Assembly: GCF_001277295.1 (NCBI RefSeq)
Contig: NZ_CP011456.1
Span: 4,468,001 to 4,532,000, forward strand
Origin: Anabaena sp. WA102
GTDB lineage: Bacteria; Cyanobacteriota; Cyanobacteriia; Cyanobacteriales; Nostocaceae
DNA length: 64,000 nucleotides
Reading direction: 5' to 3'
Each line of letters starts with the position of its first letter. Position 1 is the first letter of the stretch. Under the pieces are notes generated by a model, which had not been told where the DNA came from, searched no databases, and saw only the letters and a program-made list of their open reading frames with translations. Below are positions 8,134 through 16,369 of this stretch, piece after piece. Position numbers and translations under genes: made by a program.

Positions 8134-8574
8134 TTAATATCCCATATTTAATTCTTGAGCTTGATTTGCTAATTCTGCTAAAGTTTCTCTACGTTTAGCA
8201 TCAATTATATTTTTATACTCTATCAAATCTTGATAGAATATTCTGCGACGATTTTCGACTTTATGACAAGGAATTTCATCAGAGTCTAATAATTGAATCA
8301 CATAAGGATGAGAAACATTGAGAATTTTAGCCGCTTCTTGTGTGGTTACTTGATCAGCAGTAGCAAGATTTGCCTTTCTATTTCTAGCTATAAAATCTAA
8401 AAAGGCTTTAACAATAGAATTATCTTTCATATCTTTCATAATTGGGTTAAATATTTTATTCATCCCTAGTGTTTCTCCCTTTTTGTGATAAACAACTATG
8501 TACTTACTGGAACGATTTACACCTGTACGAGAAGAATTTGCATTGTTGCGAAGCTTCACTTTCATTACTTGCAA
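8134..8574 (-). CDS. Excisionase-type HTH antitoxin
   Basis: A 146-residue protein whose C-terminal half carries the HTH (VTTQEAAKILNVSHPYVIQL, then NRRRIFYQDLIEYK), closely similar to the antitoxin at 2752-3240 (same TTQEAA start and Ile-Pro-Cys wing). It lies directly upstream of the truncated PIN gene with no gap. The real start could be one of several internal Met codons; the HTH domain is certain, the N-terminus less so. Confidence 0.65.
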   Translation of the reverse strand: MQVMKVKLRNNANSSRTGVNRSSKYIVVYHKKGETLGMNKIFNPIMKDMKDNSIVKAFLDFIARNRKANLATADQVTTQEAAKILNVSHPYVIQLLDSDEIPCHKVENRRRIFYQDLIEYKNIIDAKRRETLAELANQAQELNMGY

Positions 8575-8636
8575 TGATTTATATACCCATTCTCAATAGT
8601 ACCAGATTTTTCTAAAAAAGTCACCTACAAAATTAT

Positions 8637-9593
8637 TTATTCTTCAATTAATTTGTATAGCGTCTTAAAGAAAAAAGGAATATGATTTTCAACAATACAA
8701 TCTTGTTTTGAATAAAATTTACCAATTTCCAAAGATAATTGTTCTCTAAATTTATATGGTGAATGCGGCCAATTATCATCTGGTAAAATTTGCTTCCAAT
8801 ATTCTTTAGATTTAACCAGCATTAATAACGCATTTATTAATTTATTTTTATAATCTAAACTTTGATTATTTTCATACTCTTCTTCCCAAAAATATTGAAA
8901 TTTATCTATTTCCATATCATCAAAATTAGAAAGGTGACTAATTCTCTTAATTACTCTTGACCAATGAATTTGTAAATCTGCATCATTAGTCATATCATTA
9001 ACCATATCTAAATAAATATTTTCTAAATTAACAGGAGTTTCTTTATATAAAGGAGAAATAATATATTGGTTATCAAAAACTTCCTGAATATCAGGTTTTA
9101 AAAAGTAAGCTTCCTTATGAATTAAACCAGTAACCCATATACGATGATGGTTTAGAAGCGTTTCATTAATCTTTGTTTCATTATAAATGCTATAGAAAAT
9201 ATCATCCGTATTTTTAAACTTGTAATCTTCTTTTATATCTGCAAATTGAATATCTAAATCTACAATCGCAAAAAGTTTATCAGGATTTAAAAATGATTGG
9301 CGGCTATCAGCATTATGTAAATCTAAAATTCCAAAGAATGTATTTAAAACATCATTTCTATCTCCACAATTAAAAAAAATTGGTCTATATTCCTTCCACC
9401 ATGTTGGTACACAAGCATTATAAAAATTAGCATCTGGCATTTGTTCCATTTGCTTATATAATTGCGGTGAGCGTCTACCTTCTACTTTTGGGGGAATAAG
9501 ACCTTCGCAGAGAATGACAATTTTATTTCTAATTCTGCTATCTCGAATAATCTTTAAACAATGTTCTTTTAGTTCCTGCTCATTAAAACTCAT
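8637..9593 (-). CDS. TOPRIM-like nuclease of an ATPase-nuclease defence pair (AriB/DUF4435-like)
   Basis: A 318-residue protein. The start KIVILCEG (Glu30) and later LFAIVDLDIQ (Asp112, Asp114) reproduce the glutamate and DxD motifs of TOPRIM domains. The rest is helical and unrecognised. It follows an ABC-type ATPase by 17 bases, the ATPase-then-TOPRIM order of PARIS (AriA-AriB) and some OLD-type systems. In PARIS the ATPase holds AriB until phage anti-restriction proteins release it. Assignment to PARIS itself is inference. Confidence 0.55.
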   Translation of the reverse strand: MSFNEQELKEHCLKIIRDSRIRNKIVILCEGLIPPKVEGRRSPQLYKQMEQMPDANFYNACVPTWWKEYRPIFFNCGDRNDVLNTFFGILDLHNADSRQSFLNPDKLFAIVDLDIQFADIKEDYKFKNTDDIFYSIYNETKINETLLNHHRIWVTGLIHKEAYFLKPDIQEVFDNQYIISPLYKETPVNLENIYLDMVNDMTNDADLQIHWSRVIKRISHLSNFDDMEIDKFQYFWEEEYENNQSLDYKNKLINALLMLVKSKEYWKQILPDDNWPHSPYKFREQLSLEIGKFYSKQDCIVENHIPFFFKTLYKLIEE

Positions 9594-9610
9594 ATTCTTA
9601 ATTAGGTTGA

Positions 9611-10801
9611 TTATTTAATTTTTCTTGCTTGTAATTTTGGATCTAATTCCTTAACATGAGCAGGTGTAACTGCATTACATAATTCATAGGAATGAGTTGC
9701 GAGAATATATTGATTAGTCGCACCCCATTCTTCTAAATCTCTAACTATTTGATATTGCCAATCTGGGTGAAAAGATATTTCTAATTCATCCATTAATACA
9801 ATAGCATCTTCTATTTTATTATGTTTTAACCACATATATATACATAATCTTTTTAATTCTCCATGACTTAAATCTTCTGGATAAAGTTCTGTTTCATCAC
9901 CATCAATTTTAAAATTAATTCCAGATAAATCAGGTTGTACATTAATTTTCTTGTTACTTAAAAGATTATTGAGTTCATCTAATAGTTTTACATAATTATT
10001 ACCATAATTTCCTCTTTGTTTTACAGCTTGTGCAAAATCATCATTTCGTGCTTTTTTAAAGACTTCAATCAGAATATCTATTGATAGAAAGTCATAAGTA
10101 AAAAATCCAGGTAATTTAGAATTAGCTGTTTTAATTTGTTGATAATAGTTAGTTTGATTGTTTGCTTGAGTTTTAAATAGTGACTTTCTGTTATCTGGTT
10201 GTAGAAATAAAAATATTTGTGAAATATGAGCAGTTAGAAATATTTTATTTGATAATTCAATTACAAACTTACTTACATCATGTATATCATCTATTCCATC
10301 TACTTGACAAACTAATCTCTCTATAAAATTTTCGGCGGACTGAAAATTATAAATAAAGAATAAACTAATATATTTTTCTAATTTTTCTTCATAAAAACTA
10401 GTTAATTTAACTTGTTCGTCATCTTGATTTAACGAATTAACAATATAAGATTCACTATGTAGATCATCTTGATTTAACAAATTAACAATATAAGATTCAC
10501 TACAAATAAAAAAATCAAGTGTTACAGTTTTATTACCATCCCAAATATCAATGATAGCTAATTTTCTTTTACCAGATTCATCATTAACATGAAAACCATC
10601 TAGTAAATTTTGTATAAACTCCACTCTATCAGGATTATGAGAACAGTGTAACAAAACAAAAATCAACTGTAACAATGTACTTTTACCCCCTCCATTTTGA
10701 CTACCAAGGGGAAAAATGCGCGGAGTAAATTCCTTCTCAAAATTAATATCTACATTTTTCAAAGCCCGAAAATCAGGTACTTGGATTCTTTGTATGTTCA
10801 T
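9611..10801 (-). CDS. ABC/SMC-type ATPase of a defence pair (AriA/OLD-like)
   Basis: A 396-residue AAA-ATPase of the RecF/OLD type. It shows Walker A GSQNGGGKST (33-42), signature LSHGELKRL (311-319), Walker B AIVLMDELE (333-341) and a His switch LATHS (367-371), which together are complete for nucleotide-driven dimerisation. A 15-residue tandem duplication (SESYIVN...NQDD) lies in the variable middle part. It is first in an operon with the TOPRIM-like gene. Family and context suggest an abortive antiphage sensor. Confidence 0.7.
   Translation of the reverse strand: MNIQRIQVPDFRALKNVDINFEKEFTPRIFPLGSQNGGGKSTLLQLIFVLLHCSHNPDRVEFIQNLLDGFHVNDESGKRKLAIIDIWDGNKTVTLDFFICSESYIVNLLNQDDLHSESYIVNSLNQDDEQVKLTSFYEEKLEKYISLFFIYNFQSAENFIERLVCQVDGIDDIHDVSKFVIELSNKIFLTAHISQIFLFLQPDNRKSLFKTQANNQTNYYQQIKTANSKLPGFFTYDFLSIDILIEVFKKARNDDFAQAVKQRGNYGNNYVKLLDELNNLLSNKKINVQPDLSGINFKIDGDETELYPEDLSHGELKRLCIYMWLKHNKIEDAIVLMDELEISFHPDWQYQIVRDLEEWGATNQYILATHSYELCNAVTPAHVKELDPKLQARKIK
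10419..10508. repeat. 45-bp in-frame tandem duplication inside the ATPase gene
   Basis: Two copies of a 45-base unit (period 45; the first 39 bases differ at one position) encode SESYIVN-LNQDD twice. The near identity means the duplication is recent. It preserves the reading frame and lies away from the ATPase motifs. Confidence 0.75.
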
Positions 10802-10905
10802 AAATAAATATAGTGTTTTAACTTTACAAGTAGACCATGCCCATTATACTCCCTTTCCAGTGCAATATTACTTATTTTCTTCCTCTAACATACCTATAAG
10901 ATACA

Positions 10906-10981
10906 AGGTTGGGTTGACGGAAGGAAACCAAACATCAACTAACAATAATAAATGTGTTGGTTTGCATTTAACCTAACCTAC
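10906..10981. repeat. Dispersed AGGTTGGGTTGA palindromic repeat, copy 1
   Basis: Long imperfect inverted repeat starting AGGTTGGGTTGACGG and ending AACCTAACCTAC. Related copies lie at 12016-12098, 16276-16362 and a short form at 51994-52027. All are intergenic. Confidence 0.75.
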
Positions 10982-11029
10982 AAATTACTAATTGCTACAT
11001 ACAAGATAGTTGAAAATATTGTATCATAT

Positions 11030-11995
11030 ATGTATCGTCTATATAGTTTATTTAGTCATGAACGTCTTCGATATCTACTCAAAACGGCAAAAAAACTTAT
11101 GGGAGATGTCCCTGATGTGTATCAGTATGATAATATTCCTGGGACTCTCCGTGTACAGATTGTTCATATTATAAAGGATCTTATTGGTGTTTATGAGACA
11201 AATAAAAGTGAACAAGTTTTTCTGGATATTCACAATATAATATGTCGTGAACATGGCATATTAAGTTTGGGTTCAGATATCTCATTCATGTTCAATGTGC
11301 GAAATAATATGCTATATACTAAAAGAGTATTGAATTTTATAATAGAAGCGGAAGAAATAGAACAGGTTCTTGATAGCGTTGAATTAACCTTTAAATTTTT
11401 TGAAAAATTATATAACAAAGGTGATACAATAAAAAATATATCAAATACAATTGATCAATTAATCAAGGAATTGAACTTTAGATTTAGGGAACATGGAATA
11501 GGCTATCAGTATGAGTCAGGTGAAATTATAAGAGTTGATTCTCAGATTATCCATACTGAAGCAGTCAAGCCAGTTTTACAATTATTAAGTGATACTCGAT
11601 TTCAGGGAGCAAATGAGGAATTTTTGAAAGCCCATGAACATTATAGACATGGGAATTACAAAGAATGTCTCAACGAATGTCTCAAAGCTTTTGAAAGCAC
11701 CATGAAGATAATTTGTAATAATCAAGGCTGGAATTTTGAACCTACTACAGATACAGCCAAAACACTTATTAAAATTTGCTTTCAAAATCATCTAATTCCA
11801 ATTTATTTAGAAGATCAATTTTCATCACTCAGGCAAGGTCTTGTAGGTGGTATTCCTACTATAAGAAATAAACAAGCAGCACATGGACAAGGTTCTCAAC
11901 CTGTTAATGTTCCACAATATTTTGCAGCTTACCAGCTTCATCTAACAGCAAGTACAATTTTATTTTTGATAGAAGCTGAAAAATCCCTTCCTTAA
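11030..11995 (+). CDS. HEPN/Abi-C protein (STM4504/CBY_0614-like)
   Basis: A 321-residue protein starting MYRLYSLFSHERLRYL. The N-terminal half (GDVPDVYQYDNIPGTLRVQI) fits the STM4504/CBY_0614 family; the C-terminal half fits the abortive-infection C-terminus domain. A HEPN-type RNase motif R-N-x4-H (RNKQAAH, 279-285) is present. I prefer the ATG at 11030 over an upstream in-frame ATG at 10952 because the extra residues come from a dispersed repeat. It is bounded by repeats on both sides and is alone on the plus strand among defence genes. Likely an RNA-cutting abortive-infection effector. Confidence 0.65.
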   Translation: MYRLYSLFSHERLRYLLKTAKKLMGDVPDVYQYDNIPGTLRVQIVHIIKDLIGVYETNKSEQVFLDIHNIICREHGILSLGSDISFMFNVRNNMLYTKRVLNFIIEAEEIEQVLDSVELTFKFFEKLYNKGDTIKNISNTIDQLIKELNFRFREHGIGYQYESGEIIRVDSQIIHTEAVKPVLQLLSDTRFQGANEEFLKAHEHYRHGNYKECLNECLKAFESTMKIICNNQGWNFEPTTDTAKTLIKICFQNHLIPIYLEDQFSSLRQGLVGGIPTIRNKQAAHGQGSQPVNVPQYFAAYQLHLTASTILFLIEAEKSLP

Positions 11996-12015
11996 ATACT
12001 AAAAACACATATTTT

Positions 12016-12098
12016 GTAGGTTGGGTTGACGCAAGGAAACCCAACATTAATCAACAATAATACATAAGTTGGGTTGCATTTCATTTAACCCAACCTAC
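12016..12098. repeat. Dispersed GTAGGTTGGGTTGA palindromic repeat, copy 2
   Basis: Inverted repeat with ends GTAGGTTGGGTTGACG and AACCCAACCTAC, between the convergent HEPN gene and darG. It could act as a bidirectional terminator; no clear T-run follows. Confidence 0.75.
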
Positions 12099-12140
12099 AA
12101 ACTCAATTTAACATAACATTAAGATGATATACCCAATGTA

Positions 12141-13331
12141 TTAGTAAGTTAAATTTAACTCTAGTTGCTTCTCTGGAATATCTTGTAATATTTGAGAATT
12201 TAACTTGTTAACATCTTCAGTCTTTTTCGTCGCATCACGAATAATTTTTTGTATAGTCTTAACTGATAAGTTACTTGCATTTTTACTATTAAAAAATACA
12301 TGAGAGTCTAAATTTGAATTATTCTTCATTAATTGAATTTCTTGCCATATTGATGATGAAATAACCTTGCCAAATACAGCTATTTGTCCAGTAACTTCGT
12401 CAGTCATGAAATCACACCATTTAAGTTTGTGTAATTCATTAAACTCTAAACCTACTGAATTTTTAAGTTCGCATATTAGATAATTACGCCGTTTTGTATC
12501 TAATTGATAACCACTGTTAGATTTAATAATGATAGGTTCATTAGTGGCATTTTTGTCTTCTGTTTGGGTAACTGCAATATCACCTATTTCTGTTACTTCT
12601 ACTGAAGTATTAACAGGAAATATTAGATGACTCACATTTGCTATTTCATGGTCTTGACTGGAGATAGAATCTTCTTGAACTGCAACTGAATATAAAAACT
12701 TAAATATGTCTCTGTAGGTTTGCTTACCAACTCCTTCAATTTTACCTAAATCTCTAAATCTTTTTATTGGTAAAGATTCTAATATTTTCCTTGATATATC
12801 ATTTTTTATACCTAATTTATCAGCCCAGAAAGTATTTTGTTTATTGTTCAATAATTCAGTCATCACACCTTCAATTCCAGTTGCTTCTGATTCACGGTCA
12901 AGACATATATATATATCTATATTAAGGTTTTGAAGATAATTCTCCATTATGGTTTGAACATCTCTCCAATTCAATCCTCCTTTATCGCAGCCTAGTTTTG
13001 GAAAAGCAATTGATTGAATACATCCTCGTTCATAATTTTTGGCAAAATAATCTAAACCTTGTTCTATCCATTCAATTTTTGAAGGATATTTCCAATGATT
13101 TTTTGTGGGAAAATTCATTATCCAAGGATTACCATAAGACCGATATAAATATGGTTTACCAATTTTGACAGACTTGCTTTTGCATCTTTCTACATAATCT
13201 TGAAACATTTCTGGAAAACGCAATTGACATTCTAGTGCTAATCCTGCTCCCATAACACCTACGCAATTGACTGTATTGACTATAGTTTGTGCGCCAACAT
13301 TAAACACAGTAGTATCAGTGTATTTTAACAT
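12141..13331 (-). CDS. darG: DarG-type macrodomain antitoxin with extra C-terminal domain
   Basis: A 396-residue protein. Residues 1-150 are a macrodomain of the DarG type (TIVNTVNCVGVMGAGLALE, then AFPKLGCDKGGLNW), which removes ADP-ribose from DNA thymidines. Residues about 185-215 form a helix-hairpin-helix (IEGVGKQTY). Residues 250-375 resemble the tyrosine-recombinase fold (NELHKLKWCDFM, then a SVKTIQKIIRDATKK helix) but lack the Arg and His-x-x-Arg catalytic residues. It starts 8 bases after the darT stop. The macrodomain assignment is strong; the C-terminal fold is my reading. Confidence 0.8.
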   Translation of the reverse strand: MLKYTDTTVFNVGAQTIVNTVNCVGVMGAGLALECQLRFPEMFQDYVERCKSKSVKIGKPYLYRSYGNPWIMNFPTKNHWKYPSKIEWIEQGLDYFAKNYERGCIQSIAFPKLGCDKGGLNWRDVQTIMENYLQNLNIDIYICLDRESEATGIEGVMTELLNNKQNTFWADKLGIKNDISRKILESLPIKRFRDLGKIEGVGKQTYRDIFKFLYSVAVQEDSISSQDHEIANVSHLIFPVNTSVEVTEIGDIAVTQTEDKNATNEPIIIKSNSGYQLDTKRRNYLICELKNSVGLEFNELHKLKWCDFMTDEVTGQIAVFGKVISSSIWQEIQLMKNNSNLDSHVFFNSKNASNLSVKTIQKIIRDATKKTEDVNKLNSQILQDIPEKQLELNLTY

Positions 13332-13339
13332 ACATATCC

Positions 13340-13945
13340 TCAGAAAAAATATAGATTTCGATTTATCTCCACTACAATATTAACATCTATTGAAAGTGAG
13401 TCAATAATAGCTCTAACTTGTTCGACTTGATTTGGTAAACAACAAAATATCTTCAAAATCTTGTTAATATAAACTTTAGGATATACCAGAATTTCAGCAC
13501 ATTTTATTCTTTTACCATCAGGAATATCATTCCAATATCCTGCATTAATTATATCCCAAGGTAGATTATCTAGTAAAGATACACCTCGATAGAATTTAGT
13601 ATCAAGAGAAGCAGCATTACCATCGGAAAATATTGTTGTTGACTGAAAAAGTAAACAAGGATCTACACCAAGAAAAACTATTTGGTTTTGTATTTCTCTT
13701 CTCACATAAAGCATGGGATTTCTTGGAGAAAAATAAAAAGGTACATAATTATGTAATTCTATATCATTAATTATACGATTACTTCTGAGATACTGTACAG
13801 TTGGATCAGATATATCTGTTACCAGACCTAACTTATGAGCCTCATTATGTGATAATAGTCCATATTGTAATATGGAAGGTAGATTGCTAATAGCGGTCAT
13901 ATGATAAAGGTACTTGATATTATATCCCACATTCCGCACCCCCAA
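13340..13945 (-). pseudogene. darT: DarT DNA ADP-ribosyltransferase toxin, 5' end displaced by an IS
   Basis: A 201-residue DUF4433/DarT frame: YLYHMTAISNLPSILQYGLL near the N-terminus and the catalytic Glu151 in CAEILVYP. DarT attaches ADP-ribose to thymidine in single-stranded DNA. The first nine codons come from an IS end: the frame opens with TTG at 13945 inside the terminal repeat. The original ATG and 12 further codons lie beyond the element at 16211-16251. The catalytic core is intact, so activity from a GTG or TTG in the IS end is possible. Confidence 0.8.
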
Positions 13946-14197
13946 GTGTCACACCCCAAGAAAACCGATATATTTAGTACATAAGAACTAATACCTGTGA
14001 GGGGTGATTAAAATTTATTGAGGCTAAATAGGAATAATTACTATTAAAGCAGATATATAGTCAATAAAACGACTAAGTACGAAATTTTGATTCTGAGGTG
14101 ATTGTAATGGAAAACCTAGTCCAGAATCATTGAAAGCTTTATCCTCAATGACTATAAAAAACTAAAAAAACGTTTTAAATCAACAGAAAAATGAGAA

Positions 14198-14236
14198 CAT
14201 GGTAACAGATACTTATATGGAGTTTCTGTTACCATG
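14198..14236 (+). promoter_or_regulatory. Hairpin over the transposase start codon
   Basis: A perfect 12-bp inverted repeat (CATGGTAACAGA / TCTGTTACCATG). The right arm contains the transposase ATG and the GGAG ribosome site sits just inside the loop end. In a read-through transcript the start codon would be paired, as in the foldback control known for IS10 and IS50. Confidence 0.6.
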
Positions 14237-15889
14237 TTTAGTACAAAAGACCTGGAATTGAAGAAGATAGACCATTTAGGGATAGTAGCAGGAATAGTAG
14301 ATTCAATAGGGATTGTAGAAATAATTAATAATTTAGTAGGTTCAGAGCCAGGAGAAAAAGTCAGTGCAGGTCAGGTGGTAAAGGCGATGATTTTGAACGG
14401 CTTAAGTATGATGTCACAGCCGTTATATATGTTTCCAAAATTCTTTGAATTAATTGCTTGTGAACATTTAATTGGTGTAGGAGTAAAAGCAGAATATCTC
14501 AATGATGACAAGCTGGGGAGAGTATTAGATAAATTATTTATAAAAGGACTAGATACAGTATTTTTAGCCGTCAGTTTAAATGCAGTAGAAATATATCAGA
14601 TATCACTCTCATCATCACACTTGGATTCAACATCATTTCATGTACATGGAGAATATGAAAATAGTTTACCATCAGTAATATTTGAAGATTCAAAAGAATC
14701 AGGTTCATTAGAAAAAGAAAATGAAGAGAGTCAATCACCTCAAGCGATAAAGCTGACTTACGGTTATTCTAGAGATCATCGTCCAGATTTAAAACAATTT
14801 ATTACACAATTAGTATGTTCAGGAGATGGAGATATACCAATATATATAAAAGCAGTATCAGGGAATGAAGTTGATTCTAAAAAATTTGGAGAAATCGCAG
14901 TTGAATATCAGAAAAGAATACAAGTTGATAGTTTGATAGTAGCAGATAGCGCATTATATACAGAATCAAATATCAAGTTAATGTCGAGTCTCAAATGGTT
15001 AACCAGAGTACCCTTAACGATAAAATCAGCAAAAAACTTAGTGATGAGTTTAGCAGAATCGGAATTTGTTAAAAGTGAAAAAGCAGGATATTCTTATGCC
15101 GAGAAGAAAATAACTTATGGAGATATAGAGCAAAGATGGTTAATCGTACAAAGTCAAGATAGAAAAAAATCTGACTTAAAGAAATTATCAAAGAGAATAG
15201 AAAAAGCTTTGACTAATACTCAAAGTAAGTTAAAAAACCTATCGCAAGAAAAATTTGCTTGTGCGGCTGATGCTAGAAAGGAATTAACAAAAATAAGTAA
15301 AGAATTTAAATATCATCAAGTAGAAAATATTGAAGTTATCGAAAAAAGTCCTAAAATCAAAGAAGAAAATCAATCAAAATACTATCAAATCTTAGCAACA
15401 GTTGTTGAAAATAAAGATACTATTGAGCAAGAAATGTCAAGTGCAGGAAGGTTTATAATTGCCACCAATGTTTTATCAGAAAAGGAACTGAGTAAAGATA
15501 AAATGCTGTCTGAATATAAAGCGCAGCAATCCTGTGAAAGGGGATTTAGTTTTCTCAAAAATCCTTTATTTTTAGCAGATAGTATTTTTCTAAAAAGCCC
15601 AGAAAGAATAGAAGCATTGGCAATGATAATGGGGTTATGTTTGCTAGTTTATACTCTAGCACAAAGAGAAATTAGAGCAGCTTTAAAATCTTTAAACTAT
15701 ACTGTAAAAAATCAATTAGGAAAGGCCATAAACAATCCAACTATGCGGTGGATATTTCAATGTTTTCAATCAGTTCATCTTGTGACTTTTCAAGGAAAAA
15801 GAGAATTTTATAATTTGACATCAGAAATGAAGTACATTCTCCTATTCCTCCCAGAAGCTTGCCGTAATTACTACAGATATATAAGTTGA
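14234..15889 (+). CDS. IS1634-family transposase
   Basis: A 551-residue DDE transposase. An N-terminal DUF4277-like part (LEKIDHLGIVAG-type opening, here DHLGIVAGIVDSIG) is followed by catalytic Asp in SHLDSTSFHVHG, a second in VADSALYTESN, and Glu in YKAQQSCERGFSFLK. The length is normal and there are no frameshifts, so the element may still be active. The start codon lies in a hairpin. Confidence 0.9.
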   Translation: MFSTKDLELKKIDHLGIVAGIVDSIGIVEIINNLVGSEPGEKVSAGQVVKAMILNGLSMMSQPLYMFPKFFELIACEHLIGVGVKAEYLNDDKLGRVLDKLFIKGLDTVFLAVSLNAVEIYQISLSSSHLDSTSFHVHGEYENSLPSVIFEDSKESGSLEKENEESQSPQAIKLTYGYSRDHRPDLKQFITQLVCSGDGDIPIYIKAVSGNEVDSKKFGEIAVEYQKRIQVDSLIVADSALYTESNIKLMSSLKWLTRVPLTIKSAKNLVMSLAESEFVKSEKAGYSYAEKKITYGDIEQRWLIVQSQDRKKSDLKKLSKRIEKALTNTQSKLKNLSQEKFACAADARKELTKISKEFKYHQVENIEVIEKSPKIKEENQSKYYQILATVVENKDTIEQEMSSAGRFIIATNVLSEKELSKDKMLSEYKAQQSCERGFSFLKNPLFLADSIFLKSPERIEALAMIMGLCLLVYTLAQREIRAALKSLNYTVKNQLGKAINNPTMRWIFQCFQSVHLVTFQGKREFYNLTSEMKYILLFLPEACRNYYRYIS

Positions 15890-16210
15890 TTTATCAACAT
15901 TATTAATAGTTTAATTATACAATTTGACTCATTGATTTTATTAATGAGTTTAAGTTTTAATGCTGTTTTTAAGTTTATTTCTAGAAGGATATAAGTTATG
16001 ATTAAGTCTTGATAGACTAACAATAAAATTATATTATATTTTCTGCCAGAAACCACCCTCATTCTTTATTGCTTCTTATTGAGAATGTATCTGAATCAAT
16101 TTTCCTATCTAAAATTTGTTTTTTTATAGATAAATGTATTCTTTTACTCATTTTTCATCAATTTACCTCCGTAATCACCGTTTGTGACAGTCAAGGGTGC
16201 GGAATGTGGG

Positions 16211-16251
16211 TTATATTTTTCAAGATATTGATATGGGAAATTGCTATTCAT
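16211..16251 (-). pseudogene. darT: Severed 5' end of darT
   Basis: Reading the minus strand from the ATG at 16251 gives MNSNFPYQYLEK and then runs into the IS duplication. Joined to 13919 it continues in frame as YNIKYLYHMTAI, the DarT N-terminus. This is therefore the original start of darT, now 2.3 kb away from the rest. The ribosome site is weak (GATAGAAAA region). Confidence 0.75.
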
Positions 16252-16275
16252 GTTTTTCTATCTATAGTTTAAGTT

Positions 16276-16362
16276 GTAGGTTGGGTGGAGGTGCGAAACT
16301 CAACACCACCCATCAGTATGTTACCATAAATGTTGGGTTGCATTTTATTTAACCCAACCTAC
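16276..16362. repeat. Dispersed GTAGGTTGGG palindromic repeat, copy 3
   Basis: Ends GTAGGTTGGGTGGAGG and AACCCAACCTAC; the right half is nearly identical to the copy at 12016-12098. It lies between leuS and the severed darT start. Confidence 0.75.
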
Positions 16363-16369
16363 AAAAAAC

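Larger units (their letters stand above)
13926..16210 (+). mobile_element. IS1634-family insertion sequence, complete
   Basis: A 2285-bp element bounded by inverted repeats (CCCACATTCCGCACCC at the left; GGGTGCGGAATGTGGG at the right) and by a 6-bp direct duplication TTATAT (13920-13925 and 16211-16216). It holds a single IS1634-type transposase. Its insertion split darT; joining the flanks with one TTATAT restores an open frame. The left and right non-coding ends (about 300 bases each) hold no other gene. Confidence 0.9.

Noticed and set aside
10716..10976. 86-residue plus-strand frame
   Set aside because: It overlaps the ATPase start and runs through a dispersed palindromic repeat.
13926..14233. 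darT promoter region
   Set aside because: The inverted ends and the TTATAT duplication show that this is the left end of the IS, not native upstream sequence.
16069..16272. 67-residue plus-strand frame
   Set aside because: It spans the right IS end and the antisense of the severed darT start, so it is a by-product of the insertion.
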